This document shows, piece by piece, positions 32,228 through 42,893 of a DNA stretch of 64,000 bases; the stretch's first letter is position 1; the number at the start of each line of letters is the position of its first letter. The notes beneath the pieces were generated by a model, which did no database searches, was not told where the DNA came from, and saw nothing but the letters and a program-made list of their open reading frames with translations. The position numbers and the translations under genes are program-made. Source of the DNA: Bipolaris cookei (Eukaryota > Ascomycota > Dothideomycetes > Pleosporales > Pleosporaceae); NCBI GenBank assembly GCA_002286855.1, contig NRSV01000043.1, forward strand, positions 124,001 through 188,000. The letters are read 5' to 3'.

Positions 32228-33954
32228 CCTCACGGGCGAGTTGCCCACTTTTGCTAAGTCCCCACCAAAACACCTACACTACCTCAATGTCGCAACAACA
32301 ACAACAACACTTACAGCCTTCTACTGAATGTCAGATACAGCTTGCCCTTCAGGATTCCAAACAAGACCCAACGCTCTCGAAGCGATGCGCTGCAGCTATT
32401 TACAGCGTCAAGTGGAAGACACTAGCAATCGACGCGCTGGACGACCTTCACGTATAGATTGTACGCTGAATTTAAGTAATCTAACTAAGCTTGAGGAGGA
32501 TGTAATTTTTAAGCATATAATTGAGCTTATATCGCATGGGTTTTCTCCTAGACTTGCAGTTGTGGCTGATATCGCTAATTCCTTGCGCGCTGAGCGTAAA
32601 ATGGGCCAGGTTGGCTCAAACTAGCTCAGTACCTTCGTTAAACCCCGCCCTAAGCTTATAATGAAGTTTAATCTCAAGTATGATTATAAAAGAGCCCTCT
32701 GTGGAAATTCTAAGGTTATAAGCGCCTGGTTTAGCCTGGTATCTAATATGAAAACCAAGTACGGCATCCAAGATGATGACACGTGCAACTTTGACGAAAC
32801 AGGTTCCATGATGGGCCAGATTGCCGTTGAAACAGTTGTTGTAATTTCAGAGAGACGTGGACGACCAAAGGCTATTCAGCCAGGCAACAGGGAGTGGGCA
32901 ACAGTCATTCAGGACATCGATGCAACCGGGTGGGCCATTCCACCCTTCATTATCTTCAAGGCGCGCCACCACCTCTCAGACTGGTATAAGTGATGTGCAT
33001 ACAAAGAAGAAGGTGATTAGTAACCACCAACTGCTCGTTATTGACGGCCGTGAGAGCCACAACTCGCTGGATTTCCAGAACTACTGCAAGAATGACAAGG
33101 CCGTTACTCTTTGCATGCCTCCGCACTCGTCTTACCTCTCACAGCCACTTAATATGGGCTACTTTTCCCCTTTAAAGCAGGCATATAGACGCCAAGTCGA
33201 AGCGCTTATGCACGGCCAGATCAGCCATATTACAAAACAAGAGCTCTTGCCTTGCTTTAAGCGCGCCTTTGACGCCTCAATTACTTCTAGTAATATCCAA
33301 GGAGAGTTTCGGGGCGCTAGATTGGTCCCGTTCGACCCAGAACGGGTTATATTAATCCTTGATGTGCAGTTACGTACTCCATCGCTACCCCTGCCCAACA
33401 ATGGGCTCTAGCAGTCGCAAACTCCAATACCTTTAGATTAGGGTCGCAATCAACGCTTTTGAAAGCAAGGATTCAGACGCACCTAGGCAGTTCGCCAACG
33501 TCTATAGTAGAGGCCTTTAAGAATGTCTCAAAGGGGGCAGCAATTATAGCGCATAAGCTGGCGTTGGTACAACAGGAAATAGCTGAGCTTCGAGCAGCTA
33601 ACGAGGCCGCCACACGCCGTAAATCTCACAAAAGAAAGCAGGTTAAGGCAGAGGGGACCTTGATAGTTGAAGATGGAGAGCATCTAGCTACTCTCAGGGA
33701 TTTTGGGGCGCGTAGTGATGGGAAGAAGCTAAAGAAGCGGGTCCGCGCTGAAGTAGGTGAAGTATCTCAACGACGGTGTAGACTGCGTAATAAGACTGGG
33801 CATAACGCGTGTACATGTAAGAAAGTAGTAGAATTAGACTCTGGATAAGATCTTGTATCGTATTGTACCATATAGGGCCAAAGTGGGCTATTTTGCGCTA
33901 GAATCGTGTAGTTTTGGTGAGGGCTTGATAAAAGTAGGCAACTCGCCCGCAAGG
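32228..33954 (+). mobile_element. Second pogo/Fot1-like DNA transposon, degraded
   Basis: 1727-bp element with imperfect terminal inverted repeats of about 25 bp. The left end is CCTCACGGGCGAGTTGCCCA and the right end, read inward, is CCTTGCGGGCGAGTTGCCTA. The ends differ by transitions only. TA dinucleotides flank both ends (32226-32227 and 33955-33956). The family differs from transposon 1 in both repeats and transposase. An internal deletion and several lesions in the transposase show an older copy. Confidence 0.88.
32287..33848 (+). pseudogene. Broken pogo-like transposase with CCHC-like tail
   Basis: Remains of a CENP-B-HTH / DDE_1 transposase. From ATG 32287 the frame runs to about 32405 (LSKRCAAAIYSV), then shifts to QVEDTSNRRAGRPSR. 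The region EEDVIFKHIIELISHGFSPR is the second HTH. A TAG at 32622-32624 interrupts it. The DDE core starts with DDDTCNFDETG and runs to HHLSDWYK, where a stop occurs. Sequence normally found between that point and HTK appears deleted. LLVIDGRESHNS resumes, but the third acidic residue is replaced by Asn (PLNMGYFSPLK). Further stops lie near 33410-33450. The C-terminus has a zinc-knuckle-like CRLRNKTGHNACTC. Confidence 0.85.
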
Positions 33955-34040
33955 TAGGTTAATATGTGTACTCATAAAACGCCTAATACTGCGAGATTCG
34001 ATGTTTTGAAGTTCGTTCGCAGCTACAATTCTGGACCAAA

Positions 34041-35060
34041 TCAGGATCCCCAAGTTAGCTCATAGGCAAAAACCGTACGGCGAAGAAGTTCATCCTGTCC
34101 GAGTCAGTAATGTCTCCGAATTTATAAACTGACTGGACTTACTCCTGGATCTTCCTCGAACATGACCTTGTCCATAACCTTCTCAAAAATCTTTTTTACA
34201 GTGAATCCTGCATTTCCGGCTAGATCAAAGAACGCCAGGTCCTTTTCGTATAACCAAGGTCGGTAGGGAGAGAAGAAGACGAAGGCTCGAGAGGTGGATG
34301 CCTTTTTCAGCGTCAACTCAACCGTCTTGACGAGCTTTTCATGTTCCGAGTGGTTGAAAAGAAGATCAGCTAAGATTAGAACATCAAACCCCGGGTCATT
34401 ATCAAGATGCTTTATCAGATCTTTGGTGGGTGCGCCCCATAAGTAGCCCTGCGCCCTTGTCAGTGAAGTCTGTCACACCTAAAAGCAGCTACGAACCTCG
34501 GCCACAATATTTGGCGGCTTAGAGAGTACCTCGCAGTGTTCGATATTGTATCGTAAGTTTTCGATCAGATCGGCATCAGGATAGTCAGTGACTACCGTCT
34601 GAGCAGCACCTTTGAACGCACAGACGAGACTAGGAAGTCCCGCTCCGGCGCCTAGCTCTAACACGGTCTTGTCTTTCACAAGTTCGTCTGCATTTTCTTC
34701 CAGATATGTTGAGATTGTCCGCCCCGCATTCCATAAAAAGTGACCCTGATTACTTCAGTGAGTGTACTCTAATTGGGTGGGGCAGCCAGAAAATGTGTAG
34801 TGTGGACTGGCAGGTTGAGGAAAAGTCCAGGAGAACTATGTTTCGACACCAAGCATGGACAGGAGTTCCATACTATGTTTGAAACTCTTGCTGCATAAAT
34901 GGGGTCTTACCCACAATGGATTGTGTCCCACGAGCCGGACAGTAAGGTCTTTGCCGGAAAGCAGTTTGTGAGAGGCAAAAGTTGCCTGCTTTTCTGGTTG
35001 GTAGTAATCAGCGGGCTCATGGAATAGGTCCAGACCCTCATCTTCAGCGTCTGAAGACAT
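34041..35060 (-). CDS. EFM7: Protein N-terminal and lysine methyltransferase Efm7
   Basis: SAM-dependent methyltransferase (formerly Nnt1). In yeast Efm7 trimethylates the N-terminus and Lys3 of elongation factor 1A. Model: complement join(34041..34094, 34143..34448, 34497..34745, 34911..35060), 252 aa, all phase 0. The N-terminus has LFHEPADYYQPEK and LVGHNPLW-GHFLWNAGR, the family hallmark rebuilt by the first splice. SAM motif I is VLELGAGAGLPSLV (about residues 75-88), then VVTDYPDADLIENL, and later DVLILADLLFNHSEH and FVFFSPYRPWL. It ends RRTVFAYELTWGS. Intron 2 uses the less usual donor GTTCGT. Coverage from start to end equals the family's normal length. Confidence 0.92.
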
Positions 35061-36567
35061 GGTGAAAAGAACGACGTTACGAAGGGAATGTCTTGGCTCA
35101 TGATTGAAATTCGGGTAATCTAGAGCGATGAGCCACATGCAAAGTCACGTGATGCACTAGCCACACTAGCCATCCGAGTCACCGTCTTGTCTACTTAACT
35201 GGGCAGCTTTCCAGAACACCATTGTCTGGATCAGCAGACGGGTTGTCGTCATGGGGTCAGGGTGGTTTCAAGCACACCGTATAGTATTGCACCCCTAGCG
35301 AGTCCCGCCTGCTGTTGCATTCAGTGCCACTCGGACTTTTTGGTAAGTTTGGGGCGGCTCGAGTAGCGTGGACGTGTTGGCGCCACGATGGGTGCGCACG
35401 CTACCACCCAACTCGAGGGTATCTTGTCCAGCCACCGACGTACATGACAATGGTGGTATTGCAGTGCTCAAGTGCAAAAACAGGTCAAAAATGCTCTACG
35501 GCACAGCGACTCCATATCCCCACGTCTCAGTCTGATACCCGGCAGCTGCGATATGGTTTCCGTGGTCCCATAAACCTTCACCGGCAAAGTGATCCTCTCT
35601 GTGCCACCTGGTCATTCATCACCTCTTGCACGCGCCCCGTTGCAACCGGCTCTCTTCCTCTTTATAGTCCACTAAACGGCTTGTTGGCCGGCGTTTTTCT
35701 CTCACATGTACGTACCTTCCCTATCTACCAGTGTGAAGCAACTAAGGCCTCTTAGTAAGAAACTTGCTCACGCTAAGACACTAAACCCAATCCATCTTCT
35801 GACGACCCTCCCATCCACACTTCACCACAGCCCTTTGAGCGCCAACCAGAGATCTCCCGCGCCTTGACGCCGTGGCTCCAGGACCGTCACCGATGCACCA
35901 CGCGAGAAACTGACTGCTGTATCTGTTCTATGGCCTGACGGTCAGGTGCTATACGCCACAACCCGCGCTGCATCTGAACAGGCTAGCCGTTCCCGAACAA
36001 CTTATGCTGGGTCAGTTGCTTGTTAACGTGGGTTCTCACTGCTCTACTTCCGTTGCTTTTCCTCGGTACATCTGGCCCCATTGCATTGCTCCGCTCAACC
36101 CCGGCGTAGGCCGTGCGTACCGACCCGGCTTTCAACCGCTTCCTACTCACAATCGCTACTGCTGCATGAAGCACCACCACACTCGCTTTTAGTGGCCGCT
36201 ATCCGTCGGTAATTTCCAGGGTTATCGACCCTCCAGCCATCTGGAACTGGACCCTTAACAGATTACACATGCCAGGTCAGATCTGGCATCCAATCTACTT
36301 CCTCACATCTGGACGGTCAAGCTGACCACAGTCGAGCCCGTTGGCTATTGCCCCAGTCGACAAGGGTCCCTTACGCAGGGTTTTTGGTTACATCCCACGC
36401 CACACGCCACTGTACCCCTCTGTAGCCCGCTTGCACATGCGTGGTGGACGTTCGCTCTTCCAACTCACCAGCAACTTTGTTCTTTGGTACCAGATCCACA
36501 GTGTTACTGGTCGTTACTTGCTACAGACTGAGCAAATTTCCTTCGGAATCAATACAAGCCCCGCAGC
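35061..36567. other. Divergent promoter region, EFM7 / copper-fist gene
   Basis: About 1.5 kb. It probably includes a long 5' leader of the copper regulator. It contains one copper-response-like site (listed). Other ORFs lack domains. Confidence 0.6.
36529..36536 (-). promoter_or_regulatory. Copper-response-like element TTTGCTCA
   Basis: TGAGCAAA on the plus strand, that is TTTGCTCA on the minus strand, ends 31 bp before the ATG of the copper-fist gene. It matches the core of the yeast Mac1 site TTTGC(T/G)CA. It is a single copy and may fall inside the 5' leader, so chance is possible. Confidence 0.35.
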
Positions 36568-38361
36568 ATGTGGGCTGAAGTCAACGGAGAGCGTAAGAAG
36601 GTGGCCTGGTAAGTTCTCATATCTCTGGGTGCTTGTTATCGCTTTTTCCTCCTGAAAACTCTGACTGCATAATCTCTTGTATGCTTGCAGCCTGCCCTGA
36701 AGATTTTCTGAATATGCAACATCTCATCTCTCAGGCACGCGGCGTACCCTTTGACGACACTCCTTCACCGTGAAGAGATACTAACCTAATGCAGTGGCCC
36801 GTGCATCCGCGGTCATCGCTCATCGAAATGCGATCACAGAGACCGAGTACTGGTTGAGGTTCGAAAGCCTGGTCGACCTTTGAGTAGCTGCCCGCACCCA
36901 ACTGGTTCATGTAGCTGCGAGCGTGTTGTTATCAACTACACGATCCCCAAAACCTCACAATGCGCCTGTCCGTCCGAACGAGAGGCGCCTACAGCTACCA
37001 TTGTCGGAAACAGTCGAATCTCGAAGGGTAGACGAAAATCTACGGCCGTCACCCCCTTTTACCTAGACAAGGCTATCCGAGCTGGTCTAGACGCCGAAAC
37101 CGACACCTCTTCGAACACGCAAACCCCTTCCGAGACAAGTGGTAGCAACGCCCCATCACTACCATCAAGTGCGAGCTCAACTCCACGCCTGCTGCCTGCG
37201 CAAAGTGACTCAACCTCAAGCTGCTGTAAGCCGAAGCTGGCGTTGGCGCCAGTTCAGACAGGAGGATGTTGTGGAAATAAATCCAATCCAGCTCCAGAGC
37301 CACCAGTACAGAAGAAGTCTTGTTGTTCTGGGCCATCCAAGCAAACTCCTACAAATTGTCAGCCGAATAGTTACCAACATGCCGGGCAATCGTTTCAGTT
37401 CCCGCCACAACATCCAGGAATATTGCCGCAGTATCAGATGTTTTCTCCTCAGGCAATGTCGCCGACTACACCGAACCCTTTTGGCCTCGGTACCCCAATT
37501 TATAACCATGTGGCAGCAGCTTATCATCAGAACAGTCCTGTGCCAATGAGTCCGGGAGTGAACACGCCCATGTCACCGCATATGAACACTTCTTCGGTCG
37601 GCCAGCATGGTCCTGAACATAATTGCCACTGCGGCGAATCATGTAGTTGCTTCGGATGCGCCGCCCATCCGAACAATGCCACTATGATGGAGTATGTCAG
37701 GGTCATGGCTCACTTTCAATACACTGGCGGTTTTGGGGGAATGGTCCCGCCTCTTTATGATATGCCAACATACCCTCATCAACCAGGGTACGGAGCTGAA
37801 GCTGGTCAAAGAATGAGTTACGACGCAATGTCGCAAGGCATGACAACGCCTACCCCAACACAAATGAGCTTTCAGGCCGGTCTCAACTTGCCGGCCAAAC
37901 CCAATCAATCCATGCCGATATCCGGAAATTGGCAACAACCACTTAACGCAGTACCTGACCTTTCACAGGCCCCTTTTTTGAGGAACATTAACTATGCTGC
38001 TTCTACTGCCATCGCCGAAAACCACACACCTTTGAAGACAGAGGAAGGGACAGGTTCACCGGCTGCTGATAGCCCTAGTGACAGCAAAGATGAAGACACA
38101 CGTACACTTTCGCCATCATCATACTTTTGGAACGAGATGACCTTGCCAGGCTGCTCAGACGCCTCTGGCACTTGCCAATGCGGGGACGGGTGCGCATGTG
38201 TAGGCTGTCTAACACATGGCGGCCATACTGGAGAGCATCTTGAGGACATCTCGACCGCGGAACAAAACGCTTTTCCCAATTTTACTCCTGATCTTGGCCT
38301 TAATATGAACGATCCAACGGATTTCATGAACTTCCCAGTAGGCCCTAGTTCAAGCATGTAA
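36568..38361 (+). CDS. MAC1: Copper-fist transcription factor, Mac1/MacA-like
   Basis: Predicted copper-sensing activator of copper-uptake genes. Model: join(36568..36608, 36795..38361), 535 aa; the 186-bp intron ends ACTAACCTAATGCAG. The splice joins MWAEVNGERKKVA to CGPCIRGHRSSKC, rebuilding the copper fist (residues 1-45) with its KPGRPLSSCPH minor-groove and zinc segment. A Cys-rich CSCERVV..CACP stretch follows. The middle is Ser/Pro/Gln-rich. Two C-terminal Cys motifs match the REP copper-sensing repeats of Mac1: CHCGESCSCFGCAAH (about residues 252-266) and CQCGDGCACVGCLTH (about 451-465), spaced CxCx3CxCx2CxxH. Two REP motifs point to the low-copper activator (Mac1, Aspergillus MacA) rather than the detoxification type (Ace1). 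Confidence 0.9.
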
Positions 38362-39439
38362 ATGGGGGTACGCGCGGTTTTATCGTTATTATCGACACAC
38401 GTTGGTTCATGTGACTGGTCGCTCTGGAATATCAGACTGCTATCCATAGCATTCGAAACGCAGACGTCACATTCTCCGCCTTCATGGATTCATACGCCTC
38501 AAACAGTTTGCATTCTACTCAAAAAGTCCTTGGAACCGTTATGGATCATTGGCAGTAAAATCGCCAACGACGGTACTGGACGGATTTGTCAAAAGAAAAA
38601 GTATACACTGGTCTTGCACTTAGTCTTAAAGTCCTTGCCTACATGGAATCTAAGAACATGCAGACTGTACGACGAAATATGGCATCGAAACTCGGCCTGA
38701 CAATCCCTACCACGACCGTTTATCGACTCCTTAATACTCACAACGCTTTGTTTGCTTCCTGTACATGTTTATATGTCACACTATTTGGAGTGGCTGCGGG
38801 TTGATTTCTATACATATAGAACAGAGCGTTGCACGCAATATTGTTGTGCGCGTCGAAGGAACTTTTTTTTGGAACTGTATTGTTTGCTTTTTATCTTCAT
38901 CACGATACGATACCCTGCGCGTTGGGCGCGAGATGTGGGAGGTTCACATACTGCCATGTTTTTTTCCGAATACATGATATATCTTCGATTCAGAATCCAG
39001 GCGTGTTCATCTACCTCTGTAAAATGTGATTTCACGTGCAATACTTCTCATGGAGGTGGAAAGGTAGGAGATGGCTAACTAATACCATTCACTACAGAAA
39101 AGTCATATCACCAAGCATTACCTTACTAACCACTAGCGAGCGAAAACGATCCATTTTTCTCGAATCCGAAATGGTCCATTGCCAAATAGCTCGTCATCCA
39201 CTCTCATGGCTAGCCCGAACAACGTCCTTGTAGGAGAAAGAAACCTTTGTGCATGAATCTGATGAAAGAAAGTATATCTACGATCCCATTTCAAAAAAAG
39301 CTTCAAGTCCTCCAAAAGATCCCGGCAAAATAGTTCGTCACAGTCCCTTGCAACTTTCGACATGGTGGAAAGTATGGACCAGAAAAACATGAGCCAGATC
39401 GGTGACTGATGTGACAGCAGTAAAAAGACGGATAAGATA
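38362..39439. other. Convergent 3' intergenic region
   Basis: About 1.1 kb between the copper-fist and SUN genes. It holds several overlapping short ORFs without domains; I see no gene or repeat. Confidence 0.6.
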
Positions 39440-41086
39440 TCACAAGAAGATACGAGACTCTGGCGAGCGTGTGGAGGAGAAAATGGTGGTGAGAAGGCTG
39501 GGTCGGTGCACGAGGCGACATTGGATGTCGCTATCCTTCCGAAAGTACCACGGTAAGGTCTCCGTGCATGATAGCAGCCTAGGACAAACGATTATTATCA
39601 AGCAGCTGAAAACGGAGAAGTAGCCTACAGTGCAACCACGATCAGGATCTTCCCAACACTGGTTACCCTCACACCATTGGTTGGTGGCGCTCTTGTACCT
39701 GCATGCTGAGACGACGCCATCTCCAATGAACGTGATGTCGTACCCGAGTCGCTCCTGCTTGCACAGCTCATTTTGCTTCAAACTAGAGAAACCCTGCTGA
39801 ACAGGACCATCGTCAAATGAAGTGCCGAAGACTGCAGGTGCCCAGTTGCCTTTACTTCCCATATCCGTACCCCAAGTGCAGGCTTCGTCCTCAGGTACGC
39901 CTTGCTTGTTAACGTAGTACTGAGCCGAGGTCTTCTTGCCCTGCCAAAAAAAGTACGTTTGCTGGTCGGGGTTGGCAAGGAAGCCGGTCTGGCCTGGCTC
40001 AACAGTGACGGGAAATGTCATAGATTCAGTGCCTATTCATGTCAGAACCAATCCTCTTCTGTAGCAAGAAGACTGACCTGGATAGTCGGTGCGACAAAAC
40101 GATACAGTCTGCAATAGATTATTCTGCACCTTTACACCCATCTTCTTGGAGCCTGGGACGCATAATGTATCGGCAATCTTGCCGTCAGCCATTTCCAGAT
40201 AGCCATCTTTGTTGCAGTATAAGCCACCCACGGTCTGGCCGTGCCTTCCTTGAGTAGACGGGAAGGAAGCCTTGAGGTACGGGTTTGGGCATCCATATGA
40301 ACAGTACCTCCCTGGTTTGCAGCAAGTACCGTCCGAGCATGAGCCCTTGACAACGGTCATAATGTCATCGAAGCCATCGGATCCCACATATTGCGGGTCC
40401 TGTATGCCGGACCATCCACCTAAGCCTTCATGATCGATGGGTAATGCGCCATAACCGTGGGGAAACTCGACGCAAGCGATCTCACCGTTTGGGAACACCT
40501 TGTCACACTCAGCACAATACCCATTTTTGTCGACCAAGTCAACCCAAAGGTTCGATGGGCTATCTGGCTGCTGTACAATTGGTGGATCTGGACGAGTGAC
40601 GCCGTTCGGTGGTGCCTCAGTTGTAGGCTCTTCCGGCTTAGGCTGGTGATTGTCGACAGACTCTCCAGGATGATTGTCGACAGACTCTCCAGGATGACTG
40701 TCAACAGGCTCCTCAGGATGATCTTCAACTGGCTCAACTTCTACAACTTCTTCAATTGCCGTACCTGGTCCGATATCCGCAGCTTGCCCTTCGTGGTTAG
40801 GGGTTGGGGGCGAAGTGGGCAGTACGACATGTGGATCACTTGTTGATGACAAGACGTTGCCCGGTCCCCACATCAAAGTGCCATTGGCGATACCTTCGCG
40901 AACCTCGTCTTCAGAAATTGCGTGGCCGTCCAGCCAGTACACGATCTGAGTCTCAGTGGCAGCCGGAGCATAAACAATGTCGCGTTTGACTGAGTTTTGA
41001 GAATAGGCCCGTTGATGCAAGTGATGCGGTTTAGCTGACGTGACTGCAGCAAGTGCGGTAGCAGTAACAACGTACTGAATCTTCAT
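39440..41086 (-). CDS. SUN-family (GH132) secreted cell-wall protein
   Basis: Beta-glucosidase-like SUN protein (Sim1/Uth1/Nca3/Sun4 family), acting in wall remodelling and septation. Model: complement join(39440..40032, 40078..41086), 533 aa. The intron GTCAGT..AATAG rebuilds RTDYPG-TESMTFPV. Parts: signal peptide (MKIQYVVTATALAAVTSA), a Pro/Glu/His-rich linker with tandem DSHPGESVDNHPGESVDNH repeats, then the Cys-rich SUN domain (YCSYGCPNPYLKASFPSTQG, VGGLYCNKDG, QTYFFWQGKKTSAQYYVN, GNWAPAVFG). Members usually end at or near GCTV. Here GCTV is followed by about 60 extra residues with no homology, as if the normal stop had been lost. A functional truncated product cannot be excluded. Confidence 0.88.
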
Positions 41087-42893
41087 ATTTCAGTCTCGTT
41101 TTTGTGTAATAGTTTCGCGACAAATGGCTAATTGGCACAGCAATTAGAAGTTAGTTTTGCAATAGAGTTGGGCAGTGTGGTATAGCGAACCTGTTCCGTC
41201 CCTTCAGAGAAGCACTTTAGGCCAGTGCTCAAATCTTGCGGTATGTAAAGCAATGTTTTCTCGCTTCGGTCTTGCTTGGGTCCGCGTGTGAAGCGTCGAA
41301 ATATGCTGGTAGTGCTTAATGAGCGGAATGGAGATAGGGCTCCAGGTGTAGGCACGAAAGAATGGCTGTGGCGGAGTGAACGACCGAGCTGAGAGTGAAT
41401 GATGATACGTGAGCAGGACTTGTAGGGTGTCTTTCATAGAGAGTTAGAGGACAGATGCAGTCTGTTTGTATGCCCGTGCCAAGACACGCCTTGGCTAGTG
41501 GACTACTCTGTTTGCATAAGAAGCAGTAACGAGCCAAGCGACGCACAATAGATAGTTAGTTCCCCTCTCGCCCAATTGGCAATTGCCTATTGGAAAAGTG
41601 GAAAGGAGCGTTGGGCGTAAGAGGCCCTTGCTCACCTCTCAAACAGGTGAAGAGGGGGTGACGGAGATTGTAGAAACAAGCGTGATGGAAAGAAGGATGA
41701 GCAAAGGAAATTGACTCTTATCTGTATGAGCCTTTTCATGTGCTTGTCCGGGCTTGTGGCTTTGATGTATCTCGTGCATTTCCGGTCTGTCAGACTGTGC
41801 GACTGCCAAGTATACAGTTCTTAGCTGTAAAACCATGGTAGCATAGATTCAGGACCAAGCACCAACCTGTCGCGTATTGAGAGATAAGAAACCTGCCAAC
41901 TCAAATTATCGCATATGATAAAGGATAGTTTCCGTGTGTGCTAGTTCTTTTGTGGACACTCTGTAAAACATCGCCCCTGAGCTAGCTCATGTCTAGCCAC
42001 ATGCACGTATGTTCCACGAGCGTGGATTGTCAAACCGGCAACCGTCATAGTCAAACTATTCTGCTTGTTCCTTGAAGTTACATCAGCAGCAGTTTCTTCT
42101 CAATATGGCAACTGCAATCTTCATCTTGCAAATCGGGTACGAAACGCAGGCAGCCTGACGCTATTCTACTACTACCATTTAGATACGTCTTCTTGGTATA
42201 GAGAATAGTAAAGTGGGAGTCAGGCAGGATATTCAATACCATCTGTGAACCATCAAATTTAAGAAACTTTTACCGCCTGCACACGTGTTGCAAAGAACGT
42301 GGTATTGCGTGGCTGAGTGCATGTGCGCTAAGTTTGATCATACCTCTTTCAGCCAGCATGCCAACCAGTCAATTGAAGAGACCAACGCAAGTCGAGCCAC
42401 GATGAAACTGTGTACTGAATCAAAATTATGTGGCTAAAGGACTATCAGAAACCGCTAAAAGCCAATGTGCAGCCAATGTACTTTCATGTAGTTCTGTTTT
42501 CACATTTTACAAAGCCTTGGTATGTACCATGTTAGGTAGTTGCAAGTGATAAGATCCTTTGTTATCGGATACACCATGACACAACCGAACGTGATGACGC
42601 TCGTGATAAGAGAATTAAGAAAAATCGTAACCATGATTTTTCTCAGGCAGGCTTCGTGTAACATAGCTAACTTCTATACGAAGTGGCTCCTCTGCGACCT
42701 ATGTACCAGGAACAATAATGTACAATTAGATCCAGTCTTTAAATAATGATAGTTTTCCAACTATGTACAGAATATCAAGCCATGCTGGCAACAAATGGCA
42801 CTCGTTTCCCTGTCATCTTGATCCTAATGATACAATGGGCCAGCTACCCGATCAGAAATTAGCCATCCCTTGAACTGATACAAGACGAGTAGC
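41087..42893. other. Intergenic region
   Basis: About 1.8 kb between the SUN promoter and the 3' end of BZZ1. Only short ORFs without domains are present, and no repeat is recognised. It is unusually long for this gene-dense half of the window. Confidence 0.6.

Noticed and set aside
38586..38804. Possible small gene starting at 38586
   Set aside because: Short, no recognised domain, lies in the 3' region of the copper-fist gene and starts without support.
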